Notes: generated by a model not told the origin, from the sequence alone. Shown: positions 11,341 through 23,590, counted from the first letter of the stretch. The stretch is DNA of 64,000 nucleotides from Amblyomma americanum (GCF_052857255.1 NW_027526485.1:124001-188000), one strand, 5' to 3'. Numbers and translations: made by a program.

Positions 11341-11677
11341 TGTAGAGTTCTGTGTGAATTCGTCGGTTATGTGCGCGCGTTCTGTGCCCGCGTGTATCTA
11401 TTCTGCGCATTTTAGTCGTGTAGTAAAATCATCGACTGAACTCCCGATTGCACTTTTCACGTGTCTATAACTGAACGAGCTAGATGTAACAGCACAAAAT
11501 AATGTCAAAACCTAAGCGACCATGCAAAGAGACGCCTTCGAGTGCCGCTGTGCAAAGGCGGTTACCGCTCGAACAAGGAGCGTGTATCCTTATGTTTAAT
11601 GCACAACCTTATGGTACAGGTCTTGCAGAATGGAAACGAAACTTCAAAAGAGAAAAGAGAAGGCATAGGCCGGCAAA
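11341..11677. other. Spacer, nothing recognised
   Basis: Sequence between the gypsy remnant and the minisatellite. No supported gene or repeat was seen. Confidence 0.4.
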
Positions 11678-11842
11678 ATCAGTCGTGAATCGGCTCACTC
11701 GTCCTCACTCACGTTAATATCAGATCATGATCTGAGCCGTGGAGTAAGTCCGGACTCACATCAGATCACGTTCTGAGCCGCGGGATGAGCCCGGACTCAT
11801 GTGCATATCATGATCTAAGTTGGGAGTTCGGGCTCGCGTTCA
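11678..11842. repeat. 41-bp minisatellite, 3-4 diverged copies
   Basis: Units start at 11719 and 11760, each 41 bp and differing at a few bases (ATCAGATCATGATCTGAGCC... / ATCAGATCACGTTCTGAGCC...). A more diverged unit follows at about 11801, and a weak one precedes at about 11678. Each unit contains the palindromic word CAGATCATGATCTG or a variant. Confidence 0.7.
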
Positions 11843-11844
11843 AT

Positions 11845-13620
11845 ACAATATACAATACTGCCAGTCTCAGTAAGAGACCGTGGCAGGTGGGCAACCAGTA
11901 CAATATAATGTTCAAAACACAAAAGAGAAATTACAAGCAGATCAACAAAAAGAACTCTTACAATACATGTTACATAACTACTAGTAGGCAGGTTACTAAA
12001 GAATACCTTTAAGAGTCAGAGCTGTAACAAAAAAGAAAACAAGTACAGCAGCAGTCATTCATGCCAGCAAGCATGCTGGTATTCGAAATATTTAACAATA
12101 GGAACTTGAAGAAAGCGATAAAAAGGCAACGGGTGGCAATAGACAATGCAATCATCCTTAAAAGTAACATAGTATCAAGAGATGTAATTGTTGGGCAGTC
12201 ATCTGGTAAGATGTGGGCCTATTGGCACATTACTGATTCTTGTTACATTCTACTAATCTTGAAGCGAAGGAAGATAGTGAGTCCGACATGGTAATCGATG
12301 GATCGAGTCGATTCCATTCGCTGATGGCTAAAGGAAAGAAAGAATGCTTGAGAGTGTTCGTTCGGCATGAGTATTCAGCTAGCATGTGCGCATGTTTGTG
12401 CCGGGATTGTCGTGACTGTGAGAAACATACGTATTCAAACACATCTATTCTGTAATTGTTGTGTAGTAATTGATATAAAAACTTCAGGCGGGATTCTTTT
12501 GCCCCAGATAATAGTGATGGAAGGCCAGATGATGCGGCAAGATCGGTAGGTGAAACAGAGGGTTTGTATTTGTTATGAATGAACCTTACAGCTTTTCGTT
12601 GCACCTTGTCAAGCCGAGTGATGTTAGTGATTGATTGTGGGAACCAAGCAGTGCTTGCGTATTCTAAACTTGGCCTTACGAGGGCAGTGTAGGCAAACAG
12701 TTTGGTGTTTTGAGGGGCCAGACGTAGGCATCTTCTAAGAAAGAACAGCTTTCGCAAGGCCGCAGAGGTAATATTGGCTATATGTGCGTCCCATCTTAGG
12801 TCAGAAGTTAAAGTTAACCCTAGGTATTTATGTTCAGAAACCCTTGAAAGAGTTGATTCCTTGATACTGCAGGCATAGTTATGTGGCTGTTTTTTCCTGG
12901 TGACTGTCATGCAAGCGGATTTTTTATTGTTTAATGTCATCTGCCAAGTTTTACACCATTCAACAATTGTGTTAAGAGAGCTGCTTAGCATAAAGTAGTC
13001 TTCAGGATTTTTTATCGTTTTGTACAGAATGCAATCATCGGCGAAAAGTTTTATGTTACACTCAATATTGTTGGCAATATCGTTGATGAAAACTAAGAAC
13101 AACACTGGTCCTAGGACAGATCCTCCGGGACTCCTGATGTAACGGGAACTGGTCTTGATTGAACTTGTTCGAAATTTACAAATTGTGAGCGGTTCGTCAA
13201 AAAATCTGTGATCCAGTGTAACACTTGGCCATCTCCAATTATGATGCCTAGTTTTGTTATTAGTTTGTTGTGGCTTACACTGTCAAATGCCTTAGAAAAG
13301 TCTAGTAGTATTATATCTGTTGGTCTGCAGTCGTCAATACTAAGGGCTAGGTCATGCACAACCTCTGTTAGTTGGGTGACAGTTGATAAGCCACGACGAA
13401 AGCCATGTTGATGGGGTGATAATAGGTTTTCCGTCTCCAGAAAGTGCTTTAAGTGTTTTGCTATAATGTGCTCCATGATTTTGCACGACGTACTGGTGAG
13501 GGAAATGGGTCGATAGGGTGAGTTTGTATCTCCGGATTTATGAATGGATAGAACCTTTGCTTTTTTCCAATCGTCGGGTAGCTTCGAAGTTGATAAACGT
13601 GCTCACATTCAGAGCCTGGC
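11845..13620 (-). mobile_element. CR1-like LINE, 5'-truncated
   Basis: The element lies on the minus strand. Its 5' side is cut by the (TG)n tract at 13625. The reverse transcriptase frame runs to a stop at 12230-12232, followed by a ~380-bp 3' UTR that ends in imperfect GTATTGTATATTGTATTG repeats near 11845. CR1-group LINEs commonly end in short repeats of this kind. Confidence 0.75.
12230..13615 (-). pseudogene. CR1-like LINE reverse transcriptase, one frameshift
   Basis: Read on the minus strand, it starts within the RT fingers ('LPDDWKKAKVLSIHKSGD', 'YRPISLTSTSCKIMEHII'). It continues through 'LLDFSKAFDSVSHNKL' (motif A) and 'VTSGVP' (motif B start) in a frame ending at 13111. The rest, from 'LFLVFINDI' and 'FADDCILY' (motif C) through the thumb to a natural stop at 12230, is in another frame (12230-13105). 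The shift lies at motif B, near 13120-13130, and is consistent with loss of one base. Both long frames are otherwise open, so the copy is fairly young. Motif wording fits CR1. No RNase H domain is present. Confidence 0.85.
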
Positions 13621-13624
13621 CAGG

Positions 13625-14067
<443 letters not shown>

Positions 14068-15655
14068 TGTGACTGTTTAGGATAGCTGCAGTTAAAAGCT
14101 CACCGCATCATCGTGTCTTCGGCATTGTAGGCGCGCAACTTGGGCTGTTGGGAGTAAAACCTATTCATCTGTCCTTTGTGCGAGTTTATAGGAGTCCTGC
14201 GTCAAGGGGAGCATGGGTTAGTTATGAGTTGAAATGTGCAAGTCTGCACGAAATAGTGATGCGTAGGTGAGTCACAGGCGAGCTTATCTACCTGAGGAAG
14301 ATAGAGGAGCCAAAACATATGCCATCACAATTAACTTGCAAAAGGCCGAATCCTTGATCATGGAGGTTTCCTTCAAAACTTTTAGTGGTGGATGCGGCGT
14401 ATATAAAGCCGACCTCAGGGAAGAACACAGGGAAGGAGTGTTTATTATCTACGAGGCCCGAAGCAGAGCCCTGAGCTTTCTGTAAGTACCAAATAATTGT
14501 GGCTCAAAACCGAACACGCACAACACTTAAATAAAAGCCCATAAAACTAACTGACGCGTTTCACTTGCTTCGTTAGAGAAAATGCTACCGAAAGAGTACT
14601 TTTGTAATCGCGTCTAGAAAACAAATTTCCTGTTTCCTTCGGAAGCGCCAGGTGTTCGAACCTCGAAGATGTTCTGAACTTCATAAAGACTTTCTCGCAA
14701 GCGACAAGCACAAAATGTGAAGCTTATTGTGGGAGACTCAAAAGAGACACTGAAACCTGCAATCAGCTGCCTCTATGGCAGCTGTGGTCGCTTACGACTT
14801 AACAAAAGCAAATTCACAGCGCGCCTTTACCTCATGTCACAAGAGCGAGGCAGCGCGGCCCACACCCTCCCGTCCCGCAGTGCTCCACGCCACGCCGCAG
14901 CGTTCCACGCGCTTCGGCCGTCGGCATTCATCGCTTGCGGTGCCACCAGGGAGGCCCCGGTCGGCTCACAAGTCAGTATATTCTAGGCACTAAAACTAGG
15001 CCGCCATTTCGTCCCCTGACGTCATACTCACATAGTTGCACTCTATCCACCATATTAGACCTTGACGTGATCATTGGCACGCGGCAGGTGCTTGCTTCTA
15101 CAATGCTATTGTAGATGTCGCTACAATTCTCAGTGCAAGATGCGGTGTTTTCTAGTTGCTGCCACCGATTGCGCTGTGATCTTTGGGTGGTAGCAGACCC
15201 CACGACAACTCGAAATCTGATGAGTAAGAGCTCACTCTCTTAAAATTAGATTGATGAATTCTAATTAGTTAATTAAATAAACTGCGAAACTAATACTTTG
15301 GCGTCACAGGAGACAAGTGTACATGTCCCATGTTTCGTCACGATTACGTCGTTCTGTGAAAATAAATGTGCAAATGTTTGATTGTGGTAATGCGTGATGA
15401 GATCTTGCTGTGCGAACATTTGGTTGATGAATTGCGATTAGTTAATTACACTTCGACGACACAATAGCTACGCATATGGACATAGCACATGGATGTGAAA
15501 ACAGCTATGAACGTCGACATAGAATGTGGTCATGAAAATAAAAGCAAAAACAAAGAAAGAAGCAACAATTACAAATTAATAAAAATAAAGATAAATAAGA
15601 ATACATAAAAAGAAACTAAAAAATGAAGAATTAACAATTCCGTTCTGCCGTCGTG
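14068..15655. other. Intergenic sequence with a diverged direct repeat
   Basis: No gene is supported. Two segments about 175 bp apart (about 15250-15340 and 15422-15495) share the order 'TTGATGAATT', 'ATTAGTTAATTA' and a later 'ACATG..CCCATG' or 'ACATAGCACATGG', suggesting an old tandem duplication. A GC-rich patch at about 14860-14960 has no open frame of interest. Confidence 0.45.
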
Positions 15656-15659
15656 GAAA

Positions 15660-15945
15660 ACAACCGCATTCAAGAAGTTCGTGCTTTCGCATTTCTCCCC
15701 GTAAGAAAACTTAAGTCCCTTGGTAATTATTGACCATTGACTACGGATATCGTGACGGCATATAGAACAAACATGGTGACACGAGATGGGAACAGGAAGC
15801 AGAGTTCTTAAACCTGCGGCAATTATTTTAGCCAGTAACTTGTAATATGAAGTTAACAAAGTGACGGAATGCCAGTCTTGAGAGCAAGACGGGGAATGAC
15901 CATTTTTAGGGATCAGTAATATGCTTGTTTTGCGCTCGTGTGTGT
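15660..15945 (-). pseudogene. L1/Tx1-like LINE reverse transcriptase fragment
   Basis: One minus-strand frame gives 'TSILLIPKNGH', 'VTLLTSYYKLLAKIIAAGLR' and 'SICRHDIRSQWSI', matching the order of RT fingers and palm in L1/Tx1-type elements (LLPK, then WRPxTLLNxDYKxLAK, then the region before motif A). The pattern stops before the catalytic Asp block. It is a short isolated fragment with no visible element ends. Confidence 0.6.
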
Positions 15946-16061
15946 GTGTGCGTGTTTCTCCCTCCCGTCCTGTGTTATTCTGCGCAAAGTTTTTAAATAT
16001 GTCGCTACGCCAACTGGCCCAACGTCCTACCCTAATAGGCTACCTAATAGGCTAAAATGAA

Positions 16062-16396
16062 AATTGATTGTTGGGGAACGGAAATGGCGCATTATCTGTC
16101 TAATGTCGCTGGACATCTGAACTGCGCTGTAATGGAAGATAACTTCGGGAAGGAAATGGCGCAGTATCTGCCTGATGAGGAGAGAATGAAAGAAAGGAAA
16201 AATTTGGTGCCGTATTGGAGAGCTCTGGAATTATTTCGTCCACCTGGGGATCTTTGACGTGCACTGACATCGCACAGTACACGGGCGCCTTAGCGTTTTG
16301 CCTCCCCAAAAACGCAGCCGCCACAGGCGTGTTCCAACCCGGGAACTCCGGATCAGTAGCCGAGCACCCTAATCACTGAGCCACCACGGCGGGTCT
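16062..16396 (-). mobile_element. tRNA-derived SINE, long-tail subtype, with duplicated tail
   Basis: The head at the right end (16396 leftward) reads as a tRNA-like A box (TGGCTCAGTGATTAGGG) and a degenerate B box. It is followed by the SINE body with 'GATGTCAGTGCACGTCAA' and 'CCAGGTGGACGAAATAATTCC'. The tail motif (minus strand ...CGCCATTTCC) occurs twice, at about 16080-16110 and 16150-16180, about 74 bp apart, so the tail has been duplicated in this copy. Confidence 0.88.
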
Positions 16397-16564
16397 GTAA
16401 GAGACGAGATTTTTTAATTTCAGTTTTCAAACGCAAAACGCGGCCGTGTGCTGTGGCGGTGGCGAAAGACACGCGCAGAGGGCACGCGCAGAGAGGCACG
16501 CGCAGAGAGGTATGATTGGACTCACTACTAAGAGGCCGTCCCTAACAAATACTAGGTGGGGCCC
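16397..16564. repeat. Spacer with three 14-bp tandem units
   Basis: Around 16468-16509 the word ACGCGCAGAGAGGC is repeated about three times. The rest is unremarkable. Confidence 0.6.
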
Positions 16565-16925
16565 CTAGCACGGGACCCCAGTGGCGTCGGCCACGAGCCG
16601 CGCGCGCTCAACTAGGGTATTTTGAGCCTGTAGGTCAGAGCAGCCGAGCAGGGCCGCCTCCCAGTCCTCCCGGGTGGAGTTGGTGTGAGGGAGATAACAG
16701 GGTTGAAGGGGAGGCAGACACCATCTGAGAGATGTCCAAAGACTTCACCGCACAGTGCGGACAGCTGCCGGAGAAAGCAGACCTGCCGGATGTCAGTGTA
16801 ACGAAACAATTCAAGGGGGCACTTTGTTGACCTAAATAGCGGTAAGGCGAAAGCCTTTATCGAGCTGTGGCTGCTTGGTCGCTGTTGTTCCTTAGCGCGC
16901 GTGCTTGGTTGCTGGAGACACAAGA
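16565..16925 (-). pseudogene. LINE ORF2 C-terminal remnant (I-clade-like)
   Basis: The minus strand ends in 'STREDWEAALLGCSDLQAQN' followed by 'LVERARLVADATGVPC' and a stop at about 16566. The pattern 'TRExWExxLLxxxxxxQxxLVxRA' is, from memory, a frequent C-terminus of I-clade LINE proteins in ticks. Upstream pieces are frame-broken. The assignment rests on this terminal block only. Confidence 0.5.
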
Positions 16926-17250
16926 GAGCGTTTAAACGGCATCCTTCCTTATCGGCGTTCGGGAGGCGTCCGGTAAACTGCCTGGGGAGCGCTCCTCTAG
17001 AACGACTGTGGCGCTACTCAGTGACGTCACACGCATGCGCAGTAGGCTAAAGCACAGATGCGTTACTCTGCTTAGGTGCAAGAATGCGAAAGCATGTATC
17101 TTGAGGAAAGGAAAGGTTGTTTAGGGAAGGAAAGGACGCCGTAAATCTCAGATTTCGACATCTCAGTGGACACCTCAACCGTGCCTTGTACCACGCAACT
17201 GAAGGTGGTTATACTTCAATAAAGGCCGAGTTTGGGCGAGTTGGTTTACC
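16926..17250. other. Spacer, nothing recognised
   Basis: No coding or repeat structure is supported here. Confidence 0.4.
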
Positions 17251-17328
17251 ATGCTGAACGTAAAAGCGCAAAAAACAAGGAAGTAGAATAAGACAAGTCC
17301 TTGTTTTTTGCGCTTTTACGTTCAGCAT
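17251..17328. repeat. Perfect 31-bp inverted repeat (hairpin)
   Basis: Bases 17251-17281 are the exact reverse complement of 17298-17328, separated by a 16-bp loop (AGTAGAATAAGACAAG). All 31 pairs match. Each arm contains AAAGCGCAAAAAACAAGG or its complement. The identity suggests a recent event or the terminus of a mobile element. No open frame is associated. Confidence 0.95.
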
Positions 17329-17451
17329 AAAGGTGCATATATCATTGGTCCAAACCACTGTCGCAAGCTAGCCCGGAACTTGGCTAAAACATGCAGACTA
17401 TCATGATGATGATAATATCCAAAGAGATATTCTAAGACACTACTCGGATAC

Positions 17452-17735
17452 CTGCCGCGGAGGCTCAGAGGTTAGAGCGCTCGGCTACTGATCAGGACTA
17501 CCCGGGTTCGAACCCGACCGCTGCGGCCGCGTTTCGATGGAGGCGAAACGCAAAGGCGCCCCTGTGGTCGAAATTGGTCGAAGATGGTCGAAATTATTCC
17601 GGAGCCCTCCACTACGGCACCTCATTCTCCCTTTCACTCCCTCCTTTATCCATTTCCTTGCGCAGAGGTTCAGGTGCCCGCCGATATGAGAGACAGATAC
17701 TGCGCCATTTCCTTTCCACAAACACCAATTTCCAT
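17452..17735 (+). mobile_element. tRNA-derived SINE, long-tail subtype, with internal deletion
   Basis: The A box (GGCTCAGAGGTTAGAGC) and a good B box (GGGTTCGAACCC, about 17502-17513) are followed by the SINE body. The 'GATGTCAGTGCACGTTAA' segment is missing and replaced by a short repeated 'GGTCGAA' stretch. The tail ends at GCGCCATTTCCTTTCC (about 17702-17717). It is a variant of the copies at 20703 and 23955. Confidence 0.88.
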
Positions 17736-19204
17736 TTCACTCAGAATGCAGTAGTACGAATGGTTGCTCAAGATTTTGTGAATGCATTCAGGAATAATGC
17801 CACGACATTGAGGTAACCAGTGCCGACATCGCTGGGACTTCGTATGCACTTACGATATCTGTTGCTCAAGCCAGCGTCGGCGCTGAGGGAGACGCGGTTA
17901 TGCGCCGTGCCTCTGTTTCCATCATTCAACTTTTGATAAAGATTTCTTTATCGAGTTAATTTAGTCATCGGTGTGACACGATTTGAGACCGGGCATGACC
18001 TGAGACCGGACAAGGTCATGGCCGCCACTATCAGCCATTAAATGCTTTCGCCCTAATAGTGCAATTGGTTGCGGACTTGCATATTTCAGTTTTTGCGGCA
18101 TCTTACTCTCTGGTTTTTTTTCGCAGCATTTTAAAGAAAAGCTTGAAAAATATGAAGGAAGTGTCATGTTGTTTACGTTGGAGTATTGTAGCCTGCGCAA
18201 CTGACTTTTTAACCGAACTAGGCAGGTGCGCTAAGCGCATTGATGTGGGCCGCCGCCACCGACGTCGAAGATTGCGCAGTGGTGTACACAAAAAAAAACA
18301 ACAAGAAATTACTACGCCTGCCTTGACAACTTCAGCTCACCCATTCAGCTTCTTTCTTTTTGTATATGTGATGACTAAACAAAATCGACGTTTAGGCTGG
18401 CTTTATGTTGCCTTGAAGAATTTCATGCTGGACTTCATGCTGGATTTTCAGAGAATTTTTCAGAGGATTTTCAGAGGACTTTCAGAAATAGTGCAATTAA
18501 GAAAAGCACATATGCAGCGTCACCTTTCGGTTCACGCGGACTTTACTAGGTGGCGACACATGAAACTCATAAAGTGGCATGGGCGTAACCTAGCAGTCCC
18601 AGGAGTGTGGCGCATTCGAGCCGTGCGCATTAGCACTAGTGCCCACCCACTCCAAAGCATTTACGCACTCTAGCGGCTTGTAAGCGTCGTGAAGTGCTCA
18701 TTTCACGTGAAGGACCAGGCGAGATCAGACTACCTAGGAGGAAATTCTGAGGACACCACGTGTAAGTACTGCAGCTCTTCCCAGCTCATCTGCTTCGCGT
18801 CCTTTGAGTTCCACTTGCAGCCGAGCACCTTCGAATTGCTCAGTATTCGTTTACCAAGAATTTTAATCCACAGTTACGACTTGCGTGCAACAGCTCCCGC
18901 TGACACAGGTTGCACAAAACAGTAGAAGTCTCGTGACACATGCGGCCGTTTTGATTTTCTGACTCGCGTTTAGACTATTTTACCGTCAACCTGTTGCATG
19001 CAAGCAGATTCCTAGGAGTCCATGATATGAACCTGCGGCAGCAAGTGAAAGAAAAAAGTCAACGCTATTTCGCGTGGACACGCAATAATTAGAAAGTTGA
19101 ATGTCTCCGTCTACCAACGTCATAACAACTAAAAGCTAACCCGCTATTGTGAAGCTCGTAACTCGCATTAGGACACATAAACAATATCCCATCTGCATTA
19201 TTTT
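17736..19204. other. Intergenic sequence with one dispersed repeat
   Basis: A 204-codon plus-strand frame (18059-18673) has no recognisable domain and a low-complexity 'DFMLDFQRIFQRIF' stretch, so I do not call it a gene. Part of it (18112-18240) overlaps a repeat shared with 46240-46352. The remainder is unremarkable. Confidence 0.5.
18112..18240. repeat. Dispersed repeat, copy 1
   Basis: It shares 'AAAATATGAAGGAA' and 'AGCCTGCGCAAC' in the same order and orientation with 46240-46352, with flanking similarity in between. It is not recognised as a named element. Confidence 0.5.
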
Positions 19205-20702
19205 ACCTTGGGAACGCCCGCGTCCGGCGGAGCGAGCGGACGCATCGCGCCTGGGCTCCGTGTTTTTCTAGCGTGAGCCGGAGGGTCGGCGTTCCTGGCT
19301 TGGTGTGCAGAGGTGTGTGCGTATAGGCTCCGGCCATTTTTCTTATTTTCACCAACTTTTTACATTCCGCTGAATTTTATTGTGTCTCCCGAAGTTCAAG
19401 AAAGTGCCCGGCACCTTCCCAGCCCATTTTCGACTCCGGCACTCTGTTTCTGTGGCGCACATGGACGCTTGTTTCCACCGAGCCCAAGGCAAGCCTCGCT
19501 AAGCCTACCGCCGCTGGCGATAGGCTCCGATTCGCATCCGGGCCCACTGCTTCTCCAAACGTGGACGTCGTCACCGTGGAGGGGGAGGATCTAGCTCCTG
19601 AACAGTATATACCCACAAACTGGACCTACGTAGACCACTGATATGAACGAGGCTTCGCCACTCCATCATCTTCAAAACGCACTCCCAAGACACCGCTGAC
19701 GGCGTCACCTTCCGCGTCCGCACAGCATTCCGCGTCCCAACAGCCATCTCCCTCCTCAACACGTAAGCTGCCTCGCCACGCTGCGTCACTGCCACGTCTT
19801 CCTCTTGAAGACTTTCAAGTCATCATTCGTCCTCGCGCGGGGGTCAGTCTGCGTGCCTGGGACAGAACTGTCTTCGCAGAGCGATCATCTCAAGCCTTCA
19901 TTTGACCTAATCCGACACTGCAGACGACAGCCATCGGGTGAATTTCGTTCACAACACCCTCACCTTTAGCACCCCGAACCGGGACCGCGCCATCACCTAT
20001 GCGAAGCTCCAAGCAATCAACCTGCGTTCGACAAGCTACACAGTTTTCCGCCTCTTTTGCCCCACCAGGCGCATACGCCCGAGGTATCATTCACCATCAA
20101 TACGTGGATCAGACACAGAAGGAAATCATAGACTACTGATACCCCAAAATCGAGAACACTGGATTCTCTCCGCCCGCCGTTTAGGCAAGACCGAATCTAT
20201 TCTCATCACTTTCGCAGGGATCAAGTTCCCCCGCCATATCTCCTACGCCAGCAGTGCTGTGCACCGCTACATCTTCAACAACAAAGTGGAAGCCTGCCTT
20301 AACTGTCGAAAAACGGGACACCGAGACGACGCTTGCCCGTCTCCTATGCACTCCAAGTCTCCTCACTGCGGAGCTCGCGACCATGACGAGGCCCATAAAT
20401 GCAACCCCCTTTTTTAGTTTGTTCTGTGCCTCACCAGACTGCTTCCTCCAAGTGTAAACGCCGCTACAATGTGTCTGCTGTCGTACTGCAACGCCAGCTA
20501 CACGCTGCGAACTAAGACAGTGCCCCCACCTCCCGTCGTTCCCGATCCCGGACACGACGCTAAGGGGCGGGGAACACCTAATCCGGCGAGCACAGCTGGC
20601 AGCGCCATCAGGCGGAGCCCTGGACTAGGGGCAGACGACCATTGCTAAGAAGACGGACGACACACCTGACTCCGCCAAATTGCTCACCTACTCTCTAGAG
20701 CT

Positions 20703-21023
20703 ATATAATTATAATTGGTTTTTTGGTGAAAGGAAATGGCGCAGTATCTGTCTCATATATCGTTGGACACCTGAACCGCGCCGTAAGGGAAGGAATAAGG
20801 GAGGGAGTGAAAGAAGAAATGAAGAAAGTGGTGCCGCAGTGGAGGGCTCCGGAATAATTTCGACCACCTGGGGATCTTTAACGTGCACTGACATCGCACA
20901 GCGCACGGGCGCCTTAGCGTTTTTCCTCCATAAAAACGCAGCCGCCGCGGTCGGGTTCGAACCCGGGAACTCCGGATCAGTAGTCGAGCACCCTAACCAC
21001 TGAGCCACCACGGCGGGTAATCT
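20703..21023 (-). mobile_element. tRNA-derived SINE, long-tail subtype, with 12-bp target duplication
   Basis: The head is on the right (A box and a perfect GGGTTCGAACCCG B box on the minus strand), and the body includes 'GATGTCAGTGCACGTTAA'. The tail on the left ends with GCGCCATTTCCTTTCACC and an A-rich stretch. The 12 bp CTCTCTAGAGCT flank both sides (20691-20702 and 21024-21035), a clear target-site duplication. The SINE therefore inserted into an already present LINE ORF1 region. Confidence 0.92.
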
Positions 21024-21035
21024 CTCTCTAGAGCT

Positions 21036-21080
21036 CAATAAACGTTTTCTTTCCTTCTTTCCTTCCTTCCTTCCTTCCTT
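21036..21080. repeat. TTCC microsatellite
   Basis: An imperfect TTTC/TTCC run at about 21046-21080 follows the SINE target duplication. Confidence 0.8.
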
Positions 21081-21827
21081 CGGCCAAAATGGATTCCGAC
21101 CACTCCTCCTCCTCTTACCGGCGCTCCAGCCGGAATCCCTCCAGGTCCTTCCCACCCCTGGACTCCAGGTTGTCTCTCACCGAGAGTTCTTCACGAAAAT
21201 TCAGGTGAGCCGGGCAGTCGCGGCTGCTCACTCTCAGCAGTCTCAGTCTCGCGATTCAGAACAGCATACCCTCCGCGACAAGATAACACCGTTAAAGCTG
21301 GCAACCATAGACGACAACAAGAGAACGCTTCTTTAAAGCGTCCACTGTTTGGATCCGATCCACCATCTCAAATAAATTCTACTCTACCCGTTCGACCTGT
21401 TTCCACCACCTCGCCTCAGGCGCCCACATCTACCCCCTCGCAACCCAAACATACTACCTCGAGTCCTCCCTCTAAGCGGAAAGCTATCTCCCGCTCAGAA
21501 AGATACGTTAATTTTGATGACCTCGACGAATGTGGGGGCTCGTCTAGAACACAAATTAGGGGCTAAAAATTGATTCCTCAGCTCGTAGCGAAATTTGCTG
21601 AGTTCTCCCGATAAATCCAACAGCAAATGCACCAGTTCCACCAACAAATGCTGCAGCAAATCGAAAATCGAATTAGCACCCTCATGCAGCAACTCCAAAC
21701 ACGTGTCACAGGTCCTTGAAGCTAGGGTAGACGCACCGGCCGCCCTCCCCACTATGCGAGTTAAACCATACGATTCTAGTCTCGCTAACCTTTTCCTATT
21801 AATCTTGGTCACCGTACCTACGAGTAT

Positions 21828-23590
21828 ATACCGCACCTTCCTCTCTCGTTGTAAAGCTGAAATTAGCTTTGGCTCTCTTCCCTCTTACCATATAGCCTTC
21901 GTTAGCAATGACACCCCCGAAGGATCCGTTCTCTCCCCCTTTCTTTTCATGTCGCCTTGCTCATGCTACCTTCAACATTAGACGCTATCCCCTGCTATCC
22001 CACACCTTATACGCAGAAGATATCACCCTCTGGGTTTCAACAGGCAACGATGCTGAGGTTGAATCCCCACTTCAACAAGCGGTGGATGTCATTGAGCGCC
22101 ACGTAGCCGGAGCCGAACTCTCTTGCTCACCACAGCAGTCCGAGCTGCTCTTTCGAGGTCAACCCGGCATCCACGGCCATCCTCCCATCTGCATTACTGC
22201 TAGTGGCCAGCCCATACGCGAAGTATCCGCCATTAGGTTATTGGGGCTTCTCATCCAGAGCAATCAGAAAAACCCCGACATTCTGGCTAAACTCATAGTC
22301 TCTGTCTCGCAGACCATTCTTCTAATTCGCCGCATTGCTGATAAACATAAAGGCATGCGAGAGATGGACTTACGATGTTTTGTTCAGGCGTTTGTTATCA
22401 GTCGCCTCGCATATACCGTCCCTTACCTCTACCTTAGCTGCCAGGAACGGAACCGCGTTGACTGCCTTATTAGACAGGCATACAAGGCTGCTCTCCATCT
22501 CCTCCACCGGACCCTCACGTATAAACTAGTGTCATTAGGGGTCTACAACACTGTTACAGAGCTCTCGAAAGCTCATCTCACCTCTCACTAGGAGCGTCTC
22601 AACCACATCTCCACGGGACGTCACATACTCGACAAGCTTGGAATAGGCTTGGAAACGACCTTCGCCGACAAGGCCCAGCTTTCGTCCCATATCCGCAGCA
22701 ACCTTATCGTTACACCTCTACCGAGAAACATGCACCCAGGGTATCATGCCGTTCGCCGCAAGGACAGGGCGAAGTCTCTGCATAAAGAGTATTTAACAGA
22801 TCAGACAGCGGTCTACGTCGACGCTGTCGAATACTCCGATCGCGATGTTTTTTTGCTCGCGCTTGTAAACTACTGTGGACGGCCTTTGGTTGCGTGCTCC
22901 ATTCCGTTTAGATCATCTGAAGAATCCGAGGAGGCGGCCATAGCCATGGCGATGGTCTCCACTTCTGCAGGAATTATCTTCAGCGACTCTAAATATGTGA
23001 TTCGCAATTTCACCAAAGGTCGGGTCTCCCCCACCACCCTATCTCTCCTCTGCTCCACCAAGGACCAAATCCGCCCGATCCATTTGATCTGGGTAACTGA
23101 GCTCTCATCCCAGACAGGGAACAAGGTGGCCCGAAATCATGTCCGTGGATTCGTCGACCGCGATGTGGTGTCGCCCGTCCTGCGTGCGGCGAGAGATCGT
23201 ATGGTTACATTTCATGACATGACCATGCACTACCGCTTAGGTAGACTTCTATATGCCCCCGCACATATTTCTCTAATCAAGCCCCAAGAGGTTGCGTGGA
23301 GGCAACTCCAAACGAACTCCTTCCCCAACCCCCCGCGATATATGCCCGCATATACCCTGGACTCTACTCTCCCTCCTGTCAACTATGTAGCCAACATGCC
23401 ACTCTATTCCACATACTCTGGGCTTGCCTTCAGGTCTCCCCTCCGCGAGGTTTTCAGCTCTCGAATCTAGACCAGCGGGAGGCCGCATTTCTCAGTTCCT
23501 TCTCGGACACATATATCCGGGTTGTCACAAGAGCCCTAGAAGTCGCCGAACGCCCACGGACTCATGGCCACTTAGTGAGGCTATAACCCC
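21828..23590 (+). pseudogene. I-clade LINE ORF2: RT C-terminal half, RNase H, zinc motif
   Basis: The 21908-22591 frame reads from 'EGSVLSPFLF'-like motif B sequence and 'YAEDITLW' (motif C, where the usual first Asp of YADD is Glu) through the RT thumb. The 22649-23470 frame carries an RNase H domain: 'VYVDAVEYSDRDVF' (first catalytic Asp), a 'SEEAAIAMA' helix with the catalytic Glu, 'IFSDSKYVIRNF' (third Asp) and 'GNKVARNHVRG', where the last Asp/Glu-type position is changed. The end uses a third frame (23296-23586) with 'CQLCSQHATLFHILWAC', a CX2CX7HX4C-like zinc motif typical of I-clade C-termini. Two frame changes, a stop near 22591 and the damaged active site mean it is dead. Confidence 0.75.

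Larger units (their letters stand above)
19461..21730 (+). pseudogene. I-clade LINE ORF1 (gag-like), broken
   Basis: The first part uses several frames. The longest open piece, 19938-20417, ends with a zinc knuckle 'CLNCRKTGHRDDAC' (CX2CX4HX4C) and a second, damaged knuckle 'HCGARDHDEAHKC' that lacks one Cys. The Pro/Ser-rich C-terminal part resumes after the SINE (about 21085-21580; for example 'SPPSKRKAISRSERYV'), followed by a Gln-rich coiled-coil-like stretch (about 21600-21720). The protein would bind the LINE RNA. The start at the ATG 19461 is a guess from position after the leader. Frameshifts and stops make it non-functional. Confidence 0.65.

Noticed and set aside
11678..11842. CRISPR-like array of 41-bp units
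   Set aside because: Units are directly adjacent and diverged with no unique spacers; a eukaryotic minisatellite.
18059..18673. 204-codon plus-strand frame
   Set aside because: No domain, repetitive 'DF.LDFQRIFQRIF' stretch, overlaps a dispersed repeat; best explained as chance.
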